Shown here: piece after piece, positions 58,076-64,000 of the stretch
How the letters are laid out: each line of letters begins with the position of its first letter
Position numbering within the stretch: position 1 is the first letter of the stretch
NCBI GenBank assembly: GCA_964406155.1
Contig: CAYOQR010000023.1
Span: 7,341 to 71,340, forward strand
Length of the DNA stretch: 64,000 nt
Reading direction: 5' to 3'
DNA from: Dongia_B sp964406155
GTDB lineage: Bacteria > Pseudomonadota > Alphaproteobacteria > Dongiales > Dongiaceae
The notes under the pieces: model-generated
What the model saw: the letters and a program-made list of their open reading frames with translations, nothing else
The model's database searches: none
Told to the model about the DNA's origin: nothing
Made by a program: the position numbers and the translations under genes

Positions 58076-58111
58076 CAGGCGTGCCGATTGACGGGGCACC
58101 CCTTGATGGGC
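58065..58111. repeat. 15-16-bp tandem repeat spanning the TetR stop codon
   Basis: GCACCGATTGACAGGC (containing the stop TGA at 58073), GTGCCGATTGACGGG and GCACCCCTTGATGGGC lie head to tail. Confidence 0.65.
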
Positions 58112-58144
58112 CCCGCCACATCAGCCCACCGTCGCTCGCTCGCA

Positions 58145-59236
58145 TCATTCACCCGCCTTGAAACTAGTCCAGGCCCGTGTGCGCTCGCGGTCGTATTTCG
58201 GCGTCGAGGCGGCGGACGGGAACAGCCGGGCGCGATCTTCCGGTGACGGGAAGATGGCCGGGTCGCTGGCGATCTCCGGCTTGACGAAGGCCAGACTGTC
58301 CGGCACCGCATTGCCGTAGCCGACCGTATTGGTGAAGCCGGCCATCACCTTGGGCTCCAGCAGGAAATTGAGGAACGCGTAGGCCGCGTCGGGATGCGGC
58401 GCATCGGCCGGGATGCCGATGACGCCGAACCAGCTCAGCGTGCCTTCCTTCGGCAACACGTACTCCACCTTGACACCATTCTTCGCTTCCTCGGCACGGT
58501 GCCGGGCGATCGAAACATCCCCCGACCAGCCCAGCGACAGGCAGACCTCGCCGCTCGCCAGATCGTTCAGATAAGAGGACGAATTCACGTATTTGAGGTA
58601 GGGCCGGATCGCCATCAGCGCGGCCTGCGCCTTCTTCAGGTCGCCGGGATCCTCGCTATCCGAGTTGAGCCCCAGATAATGCAGCATGATCGGCATCACA
58701 TCGGCCGGGCTGTCGATGATGGTGATGCCGCAATCCTTCAGCTTCGCGGCATTCTCCGGCTTGAACAGCAGGTCATAGCTGTCGAGCTTGGTATCCGGCA
58801 GGCGCTGCCGTACCTTGTCGACATTCACGCCAAGCCCGGTCGTGCCCCAGTCATAGATGATCGCATGCTTGTTGCCGGGATCGGCGCTTTCGACCATCTT
58901 CATCAAGCTCGGGTCGAGGCTCTTCCAGTTGGGAATCTTGCTGCGATCCAATTCCTTCAACACGCCGGCCTTCACCTTGCTGGCGAGGAAGGTGGCCGAG
59001 GGCACGACGATGTCATAGCCGGTATTGCCGGCCATCATCTTCGCTTCCAGCGTCTCATCGCTGTCATAGGTATCGTAATTGACCTTGATGCCGGTCGCCT
59101 TGGTGAAATCGGCGACAGTAGTCTCGCCGATCAAGTCGGACCAGTTGTAGACGTTCAGAACCTTGTCCTCGGCCCCGGCCGGACCCGCCCCCAGCAACAG
59201 GGCGGCGGCAACCAGATATCCCAGCTTCGTCGTCAA
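58145..59236 (-). CDS. PotF-like polyamine-binding periplasmic protein
   Basis: A 363-residue binding protein with a signal peptide (KLGYLVAAALLLGAGPAGA) and the PotD/PotF pattern: VLNVYNWSDLIGETTVADFT, KATGIKVNYDTYDSDETLEA, GYDIVVPSATFLASKVKAGV, AIIYDWGTTGLGVNVDKVRQ and EVCLSLGWSGDVSIARHRAE. The Trp and Asp residues of the polyamine site in PotF appear present (NWSD, WSGD). No transporter genes adjoin, so it must serve a distant permease or act in sensing. Palindromic operators like that of the esterase lie ~100 bp upstream. Confidence 0.9.
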   Translation of the reverse strand: MTTKLGYLVAAALLLGAGPAGAEDKVLNVYNWSDLIGETTVADFTKATGIKVNYDTYDSDETLEAKMMAGNTGYDIVVPSATFLASKVKAGVLKELDRSKIPNWKSLDPSLMKMVESADPGNKHAIIYDWGTTGLGVNVDKVRQRLPDTKLDSYDLLFKPENAAKLKDCGITIIDSPADVMPIMLHYLGLNSDSEDPGDLKKAQAALMAIRPYLKYVNSSSYLNDLASGEVCLSLGWSGDVSIARHRAEEAKNGVKVEYVLPKEGTLSWFGVIGIPADAPHPDAAYAFLNFLLEPKVMAGFTNTVGYGNAVPDSLAFVKPEIASDPAIFPSPEDRARLFPSAASTPKYDRERTRAWTSFKAGE

Positions 59237-59333
59237 GACATTCTCCCCTGAGGCAACCTATTGAGACAACCCATCTCGAGAACGGGCCTCGTTCGATCCG
59301 GCCCTTGGCGACAAGCTATTCCCGGATTCAATT

Positions 59334-59364
59334 ATAGTGTAAACTATTTTTATAGTTAACTATA
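59334..59364. promoter_or_regulatory. Two TATAGT/ACTATA-type palindromes upstream of the PotF-like gene
   Basis: ATAGT-GTAA-ACTAT (59334-59347) is followed directly by TATAGTTAACTATA (59351-59364), the latter a perfect palindrome identical in 13 of 14 bases to the site at 57307. They are 98-128 bp before the gene start, in AT-rich DNA suited to a promoter. Confidence 0.7.
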
Positions 59365-59846
59365 AATTATACCGAACCGCGAGGCCGATTCGTATCAGCG
59401 CCCCCCTTCCGGGCGATGCTGACGCGGTGTTGAACCGTTCTCCTGGGCGACCATGATGCCCCACACGCGGCGTTGGCGTACGACGGGGTAATTCACCATA
59501 CAACGATATGCAGCGCTGATTTGCTATTCGAGGTTGTAAATTTTTGAGAGAATAGAGCAATGAAGCGTTCGGAGGGATCGAATGCACCATTCTCAAAAAA
59601 GTTTCGCCACGTTGCAAATCTGCTCGCTAGTGTCAGCACGTGGGCTAGCTGTTGCGGCCGCTGTACTCTCGCTCTTTTCGTTTACATGCTATCCAGCGTC
59701 GGCGGTACAGCATGGTGCCGCCCGCCACTGGATCAACTAGGGTGGATCAATGGGGAGTGGATCACTGGAGTCAGATTGCTAGAATCAGATCACTGGGGGT
59801 CACACCACCGACGTCGAATACCCGAATCCGAATAGATAGGATCACG
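59365..59846. other. 480-bp gap with tandem repeat, no convincing gene
   Basis: Short frames on both strands have no ribosome site or family resemblance. The right end holds a 13-15-bp tandem repeat (59729-59799) just before the lipoprotein gene. Confidence 0.45.
59729..59799. repeat. 13-15-bp imperfect tandem repeat, five copies
   Basis: TGGATCAACTAGGG, TGGATCAATGGGGAG, TGGATCACTGGAG, TCAGATTGCTAGAA and TCAGATCACTGGGGG lie head to tail. The period is less regular than at the other loci. Confidence 0.65.
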
Positions 59847-60707
59847 ATGATGAAAAGAACCACCATCGCGGCGGCCCTGTTGCTGCTGGCACCGCTGCTC
59901 GGCGCCTGCGCCGGATCGCCGACGCCGGATTCCAAGCTGCAGCAGGCGATCGCCGGGCCGCAGCGCAACGAGCCGCACCGCCAGCGCGACATCTATCGCC
60001 ACCCCACCGAGACGCTGGCCTTCTTCGGCCTCAAGGACGACATGACCGTGGTCGAGATCGATCCCGGCAGCGGCGGCTGGTGGACCGAGATCCTGGCGCC
60101 CTATCTGCGCGATCATGGCCGCTATTATGCCGCCGGCCCGGCCAAGAGTGACAGTTCCGCCGAGGCAATCGCCAGCCGCAACGGCTTCGCCGCCAAGCTG
60201 GCCGCCGATCCGGCACTCTATGACAAGGTGATCGTGACCGAGTTCCAGGGCGACAGCGACGACATCGCCCCGGCGAATTCGGCGGATTTGGTCGTGACCT
60301 TCCGCAACCTGCATAACTGGATGGCCGACGGCACCGCCGAGGCCTCGTTGCGCGCCTTCTACAAGGCGCTGAAGCCCGGCGGCATGCTCGGCATCGAGGA
60401 CCATCGCGGCCGGACCGACCTTCCCCAAGACCCCAAGGCCGCCAGCGGCTATGTGCGCGAGGATTACGCCATCGCCCTCATCCAGAAGGCCGGCTTCCGC
60501 CTGGTCTCGACATCCGAGGTCAATGCCAATCCGAAGGACACCAAGGATTATCCCGACGGCGTCTGGACCCTGCCGCCGACCCTCAAGCTCGGCGACCAGG
60601 ACCGTGCCAAATATCTCGCTATCGGCGAAAGCGACCGCTTCACCCTGTTATTCGTCAAGCCGCGCCCGATCAAGGTCGACAACACACCGCGCATGGGCCA
60701 CCGGTAA
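59847..60707 (+). CDS. Methyltransferase-like lipoprotein
   Basis: A 286-residue class I methyltransferase-fold protein that is exported: the N-terminus is a lipoprotein signal with lipobox LLGAC (Cys21). The SAM-binding region is MTVVEIDPGSGGWWTEILAP, with DLVVTFRNLHNWMADGTAEA and LKPGGMLGIEDHRGRTDLPQ following. Predicted exported methyltransferases of this kind (COG4798 type) are widespread; because SAM is cytoplasmic, their activity is unclear. ATG 59847 has AGGA 6 bases upstream. Confidence 0.83.
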   Translation: MMKRTTIAAALLLLAPLLGACAGSPTPDSKLQQAIAGPQRNEPHRQRDIYRHPTETLAFFGLKDDMTVVEIDPGSGGWWTEILAPYLRDHGRYYAAGPAKSDSSAEAIASRNGFAAKLAADPALYDKVIVTEFQGDSDDIAPANSADLVVTFRNLHNWMADGTAEASLRAFYKALKPGGMLGIEDHRGRTDLPQDPKAASGYVREDYAIALIQKAGFRLVSTSEVNANPKDTKDYPDGVWTLPPTLKLGDQDRAKYLAIGESDRFTLLFVKPRPIKVDNTPRMGHR

Positions 60708-60770
60708 CGTTACACCGCGGTCCGGTTGGGGGATGAGCAAGCGTGGCGACATCGCGCGTATCGCCGCCGC

Positions 60771-60862
60771 TCATCCCGCCGGCGGGAGGTCCATGGCAAC
60801 AACAGCGTACGGCATCTCCCATAGATTGCCGGGTCAAGCCCGAGGACAGGTCCGGCAATGAC
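60771..60862. repeat. Family B repeat, copy 7, degenerate
   Basis: The right half ATTGCCGGGTCAAGCCCGAG is interrupted by GACAGG before TCCGGCAATGACA; the left half is reduced to CATCCCGCCGGCGGGAGGTC. Confidence 0.65.
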
Positions 60863-60961
60863 AAGCGCGTGTGGTGAGAACAAGCGAGTGTGGTGAGAAG
60901 CTGTGCGAGCCCGGCTATGGCGAATGGGCACAGCGTCGCACGGCATCAACCACCCTCCCCC

Positions 60962-61058
60962 GTCACCCCCGGACTTGATCCGGGGGTCCATGGCAAAAGC
61001 AGCGCGCTGCACTCCCATGGATTGTCCCGGAGACGGATGTTGGCCTGCGCCGACAGGG
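60962..61058. repeat. Family B repeat, copy 8, with decayed element C
   Basis: GTCACCCCCGGACTTGATCC-GGGGGTCCATGG is the left hairpin; the right half reads CCCATGGATTGTCCCGGAGA then CGGATGTTGGCCTGCGCCGA, a worn element C. Confidence 0.7.
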
Positions 61059-61110
61059 CACCATCGCACAAGCCATCTCCCAATCGGTTAGCATCCCCCC
61101 ATGACCATCC

Positions 61111-61158
61111 CCTGAGCCGCGACCAGCCTGAGCCGCGACCAGCCTGGGCCGCGACCAG
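61111..61158. repeat. 16-bp tandem repeat, three copies
   Basis: CCTGAGCCGCGACCAG twice and CCTGGGCCGCGACCAG once, exact 16-bp period, in the gap between the lipoprotein and the small gene at 61291. Confidence 0.85.
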
Positions 61159-61226
61159 CGCGGCGGGGGCAGTTCCCGCCGCGCCAGACCGCGCCCGGCT
61201 GCGTTTCACCGCGCCAGCCCTTGTTT

Positions 61227-61251
61227 ATTTATATCGTATCACGATATAAAT
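61227..61251. promoter_or_regulatory. Perfect palindrome before the small gene at 61291
   Basis: ATTTATATCGT (61227-61237) and ACGATATAAAT (61241-61251) are exact complements with ATC between, 39 bp before the ATG. This position overlaps the probable promoter, so it is likely an operator. Confidence 0.65.
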
Positions 61252-61290
61252 GTGAGAGAAAGGGATGAGACCTGATCGACGGAGTACTTC

Positions 61291-61563
61291 ATGGACTGGA
61301 TTCGTAAACTGAGTTCCCAACTGGTTGCGCTCGACGGCCACAACCAGGTCATCGCCTATTACGAGGGCGACGATCCGCATGCCTTCCTGGACGAGATCCT
61401 GCGCAGCCGGCATCTGGAAACCGACCGGATCACCATCCACCATGTCTGCCCCTATGTCTGGACCGATCCGGACAAATGGTATGCCGAGAACGAGCCGCTG
61501 ATCTCCCGCACCCTGTCCCGCCCTCCGACGAAAACGCGGCCCGCGGACGGGACGCATGCCTGA
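61291..61563 (+). CDS. Conserved small protein of unknown function
   Basis: A 90-residue protein: MDWIRKLSSQLVALDGHNQV, IAYYEGDDPHAFLDEILRSR, HLETDRITIHHVCPYVWTDP, then DKWYAENEPLISRTLSRPP and a basic tail. The composition is protein-like, with one His-His-x-Cys stretch. I do not recognise the family. It has an upstream palindrome that suggests regulated expression. Confidence 0.6.
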   Translation: MDWIRKLSSQLVALDGHNQVIAYYEGDDPHAFLDEILRSRHLETDRITIHHVCPYVWTDPDKWYAENEPLISRTLSRPPTKTRPADGTHA

Positions 61564-61738
61564 CCTCCCGCGCCCGGAACAAGGTCCGCCGAACAAAATA
61601 CATAGCCCCGGGAACCTTTACCCGCCCTGCCGCATCTAATCCGATAAGCGGAACAATCTGACCGGCAGCGATTGGACCCGACCGATCGGTGGCCTAAAGT
61701 CAAATCAGGCGCAGGCAAGTGAGGCGCGGGAGAGATCG

Positions 61739-62512
61739 ATGCAGATGACGGCTTCCGGGCATGAGGCGGGCGCGACGGCCGGCGAGGGCGACCTGCTGCA
61801 GAGATTGCGGGACGGCCAGCCGACGGCCTTCGCCGATCTGATGCGCCGCAACAACCAGCGCCTCTATCGATTGGCGCGCGGTTTTCTCCGCAACGATGCC
61901 GAGGCCGAGGAAGCGGTGCAGGAGACTTATCTCAAGGCCTTCACCCACCTCGACAGCTTCCGGGGCGATTGCAGCCTCGCTACCTGGCTCGGCCGCATCG
62001 TGGTGAACGAGGCCTTGATCCGCTTGCGCCGCCAGAAATCGCAGCCCGGCAACCCGGCCGCCGGTTCAGTCAACGACCTCGCCGACATTCCGACGGATGG
62101 TGGCCATCTTGTCGCGGCGATACCGGTCGCGGCACCGACACCGGAACAGGCGATGGCGCGTCATGAACTGCGCCGCGCCATCGAAACCGCCGTCGACAAC
62201 CTGCCGCCGCCCTTCCGCAGCGTCTTCATGCTGCGCACCATCGAACAGATGAGCATCGAGGAAACCGCCGCCTATCTCGGCATTCCCGCACAGACCGTGA
62301 AGACGCGCCTGCATCGGGCGAACAAGTTGCTGCGCGAGGCGCTCAGCGCCGAACTCGGCGCCATCTTCGACGGCGTGTTTCCCTTCCTGGGATCGCGCTG
62401 CGACCGCCTGACCGCCGCCATCCTCGCCCGCCTCGGACTGCCGGCGGCAGTCACCCCCGCGGCCGCCATTGCCCGGATGCGGCACGATACGTCGGATCTC
62501 GCGGTGCCGTAA
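61739..62512 (+). CDS. ECF-type RNA polymerase sigma factor
   Basis: A 257-residue sigma factor, long for the ECF group because of a ~65-residue C-terminal extension. Region 2: RLRDGQPTAFADLMRRNNQR, LYRLARGFLRNDAEAEEAVQ, TFRGDCSLATWLGRI-type core (SFRGDCSLATWLGRIVVNEA). Region 4: LPPPFRSVFMLRTIEQMSIE, ETAAYLGIPAQTVKTRLHRA. No anti-sigma gene adjoins. It leads a row of three genes (TTHB210-like and HiPIP follow) and may transcribe them. The ATG is at 61739, with an in-frame Met two codons later. Confidence 0.9.
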   Translation: MQMTASGHEAGATAGEGDLLQRLRDGQPTAFADLMRRNNQRLYRLARGFLRNDAEAEEAVQETYLKAFTHLDSFRGDCSLATWLGRIVVNEALIRLRRQKSQPGNPAAGSVNDLADIPTDGGHLVAAIPVAAPTPEQAMARHELRRAIETAVDNLPPPFRSVFMLRTIEQMSIEETAAYLGIPAQTVKTRLHRANKLLREALSAELGAIFDGVFPFLGSRCDRLTAAILARLGLPAAVTPAAAIARMRHDTSDLAVP

Positions 62513-62582
62513 CCGCCCGGCCCGGAACCGGCGCACCGCCCGGCCGGGCCCATCACGACCACTGACCTCACAGGAGAACGTC

Positions 62583-63017
62583 ATGCGAAAAGCTCTTTTC
62601 GCCGCCGGCATTCTATTGCTCGCGGCCATGCCCCTCACCGCCCTGACGACGGGCCCCGCCTTCGCCCTGGATGTACAGAAGGCCCCGCCGGGCGGCGCCT
62701 ATCAGAAAGTCAGCGCCCTGGTGAAACTGCCGGATTTCCTGCCCGGGCTCGGCACGCTCTATGTCGATCCCAAGACCCTGCCGGCCGGCCCCTTCCTGGC
62801 CTATGACCATGCCGGCAAGCTGGTCAGCACGATCTATATGATTCCGCTGATGGATCTCGACGCGCAAAAGAAATTCGACGACCTCGCCGCGCCCGGTGGC
62901 AAGGTCGATCACGTCAGCATCTATTACAATGCCGGCCATCCCGGCGTGCCCATGCCACATTACCACATCGTGCTCTGGCATGTGAGCAAGGCGCAGGAAC
63001 AGCTCGTCGCCAAATAA
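62583..63017 (+). CDS. Exported TTHB210-like protein
   Basis: A 144-residue secreted protein. Signal peptide at 1-~29 (FAAGILLLAAMPLTALTTGP then AFA). The mature part has LYVDPKTLPAGPFLAYDHAG, LVSTIYMIPLMDLDAQKKFD and the His-rich GHPGVPMPHYHIVLWHVSKA, the pattern of the TTHB210-like family named after a Thermus protein whose gene is controlled by an ECF sigma factor. AGGAG is just before the ATG. The His cluster may bind a metal. Located 70 bp after the sigma factor gene. Confidence 0.72.
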   Translation: MRKALFAAGILLLAAMPLTALTTGPAFALDVQKAPPGGAYQKVSALVKLPDFLPGLGTLYVDPKTLPAGPFLAYDHAGKLVSTIYMIPLMDLDAQKKFDDLAAPGGKVDHVSIYYNAGHPGVPMPHYHIVLWHVSKAQEQLVAK

Positions 63018-63111
63018 CGCGATCATGATGACGCCGTCATGACATCCGATGACAACCGGCCGAAGCGCAGGTCGATGTGCCTCGGCCGGCCTCAGGCTGA
63101 GAGGATGCCCG

Positions 63112-63444
63112 ATGAGATACGTGATATCGCGGCGGCGGCTTCTCGCCGCTGCCTCCACCGCAGTCAGCCTGGCGGCGTTGGACCGCCTGGCCACCTCACC
63201 GGCCGCCGCCGCAGCCACCGCTACTACCACCTCTGGCGATCGCCTCATGGCCGAGGGTGACGACATCAAGGAGGCCAACAAGATCAAGCAGGCCGACGCG
63301 CATTACCAGGCGCGACCCAATGGCCAGCAACGCTGCGAGATCTGCCTGCAATTCCTCCCGCCGGGCCATTGCCGCATCGTCCAGGCGCCGGTCACCGCCC
63401 AAGGCTGGTGCCAGTATTTCGCCGCCCGCGACAACGCTACCTGA
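63112..63444 (+). CDS. High-potential iron-sulfur protein (HiPIP)
   Basis: A 110-residue periplasmic electron carrier. Tat-type signal with Arg7-Arg9 (VISRRRLLAAASTAVSLAAL). The mature domain has the HiPIP cluster cysteines at 75, 78, 87 and 100 (QRCEICLQF, PPGHCRIVQ, AQGWCQYFA), spaced as in short HiPIPs. It would donate electrons to a terminal oxidase or another redox partner. ATG 63112 has GAGAGGA upstream. It follows the sigma factor and TTHB210-like genes in the same direction. Confidence 0.9.
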   Translation: MRYVISRRRLLAAASTAVSLAALDRLATSPAAAAATATTTSGDRLMAEGDDIKEANKIKQADAHYQARPNGQQRCEICLQFLPPGHCRIVQAPVTAQGWCQYFAARDNAT

Positions 63445-63456
63445 AACAGGGCCTGT

Positions 63457-63495
63457 TCGTGCCCCTGGCTCATGCCCCTGGTTCATGCCCCTGGC
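63457..63495. repeat. 13-bp tandem repeat, three copies
   Basis: TCGTGCCCCTGGC, TCATGCCCCTGGT and TCATGCCCCTGGC, exact 13-bp period, just after the HiPIP stop codon. Confidence 0.8.
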
Positions 63496-63804
63496 TCGTA
63501 TCAGCCGGTCCCACCCAGGCGGCGAAACCCGTTAACCCCGGCAACATGCCACGCCCGGCGGGTCCGTCACATTTAGCCTCTTGCCAATGCGAAGAATTTT
63601 AAGATCATTTTAAGACACCTGGATTGGAATGACCCTGAACGAATCCGGGGGTGAGAGTCCTGGAGGCGGGAATCCGGGGGATGAAAACGGGGACGCCATC
63701 GGCTGGATATCGGCTGGTCCGTCGGCCGGCCCTCTTTCCCGGTTTTCCTCCCTGACCTCCTGCCCCGGCCTCCTTCCTGGTTCTCATTCACGGAGACATG
63801 TGTC
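63496..63804. other. 310-bp gap before the FIST gene, no gene
   Basis: No credible coding frame. A GAATCCGGGGG motif occurs twice (about 63640 and 63670); nothing else recognised. Confidence 0.4.
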
Positions 63805-64000
63805 TTGGTCCGCCTGCATTCCCTTGCCGCCACCGCCGCCGATACCCAGGCCGCCTTGCGTGAACTGGAGGCGCGGATCACGGCGGACGGGCTCCGGGCC
63901 GATTTCATCTTCGTTTTCTACGGCGCCTGCCATGACGATGCGGCGATCCACAATTTCCTGCGCCAGCACTTCCCGGCCGCCGCCTTCATGGGCGGCACCT
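63805..64000 (+). CDS. FIST-domain sensor protein, partial (5' end)
   Basis: The first ~65 residues of a FIST N-terminal domain: LHSLAATAADTQAALRELEA, LRADFIFVFYGACHDDAAIH, NFLRQHFPAAAFMGGT. The family pattern is a Phe-Tyr-Gly strand, a helix with Asp-Asp and then Phe-Pro before a Gly-Gly-Thr turn. FIST proteins bind small molecules and signal to downstream partners. The start is taken at TTG 63805, with GGAG 9 bases upstream; the frame continues past base 64000. Confidence 0.72.
   Translation, partial: MVRLHSLAATAADTQAALRELEARITADGLRADFIFVFYGACHDDAAIHNFLRQHFPAAAFMGGT

Noticed and set aside
59560..59835. Possible 91-codon gene before the lipoprotein gene
   Set aside because: No ribosome site, runs into a tandem repeat, and shows no convincing protein-like pattern apart from one short hydrophobic stretch.
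1..64000. tRNA, rRNA and riboswitch search by eye
   Set aside because: No cloverleaf with a GGTTCGAATCC-type T-arm, no rRNA segment and no recognisable riboswitch motif was found; a covariance-model scan would be needed to exclude diverged ones.

Overview
The window is GC-rich chromosomal DNA from an alphaproteobacterium, most likely Rhodospirillales-like. This is inferred from the gene families (DUF1488, DUF1127, PAS_5-type PAS protein, NodT-type outer-membrane factor), the codon use and the intergenic palindromic repeats; no rRNA or tRNA is present to settle it. Gene order is that of a mosaic accessory/metabolic region: many short transcription units, frequent strand switches and repeat-filled gaps.

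Layout. (1) 1-4.2 kb, minus strand: part of a podovirus-type prophage head module (capsid cut by the window edge, scaffold-like protein, Bbp19-like protein, portal, small proline-rich protein). It has no terminase on this side and an unusual inverted-repeat structure beside the portal gene. (2) 4.7-8.3 kb: small membrane protein, an aminoglycoside-phosphotransferase/P-loop kinase fusion, and a Xre/RES toxin-antitoxin pair behind a palindromic operator. (3) 8.8-15.4 kb: arylamine N-acetyltransferase, type II NADH dehydrogenase, and a polyamine-type ABC operon (binding protein, ATPase, two permeases). (4) 15.7-25.6 kb: tandem DUF1488 protein, large MscS-type channel, two exported TPR proteins, Nudix hydrolase, methyltransferase, LysR regulator and DUF1127 protein. 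(5) 25.9-33.6 kb: two MFS transporters, an apparently complete IS5-family element, HAD phosphatase, thioesterase and a TadE/TadE/TadG trio. (6) 34.5-43.1 kb: PAS protein, then a CpxA/CpxR-like two-component system divergent from a complete MacA-MacB-TolC-type efflux set. (7) 43.5-53.6 kb: ArsR-SRPBCC-glyoxalase unit, two GFA paralogs flanking an ornithine cyclodeaminase homologue, HxlR/DoxX divergent pair, tandem DUF427 protein, PLD nuclease, pirin, and a membrane PAS protein without kinase. (8) 53.8-64 kb: flavohaemoglobin behind a palindrome; a carboxylesterase/TetR/PotF-like group sharing one operator sequence; a lipoprotein methyltransferase; a sigma factor followed by a TTHB210-like protein and a high-potential iron-sulfur protein; and the start of a FIST-domain protein.

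Two features cut across the whole window. First, at least three families of palindromic intergenic repeats occur, here called A (CCCTCACCCCAACCCTC type), B (TTGCCGGGTCAAGCCCGGCAA type) and D (CTCTAG-bounded). A fourth, smaller palindrome C (GTCGGCG-AGGCCGAC-TTCGTCGGC type) sits nested inside copies of both A and B. Second, more than a dozen loci carry short imperfect tandem repeats with a period of 13-16 bp (usually 15), both between genes and in frame inside genes; at three genes the repeated unit contains the stop codon. The strongest candidates for something not yet described are these micro-repeats, the nested palindrome, the shared esterase/PotF operator, and the structured inverted repeat in the phage module.
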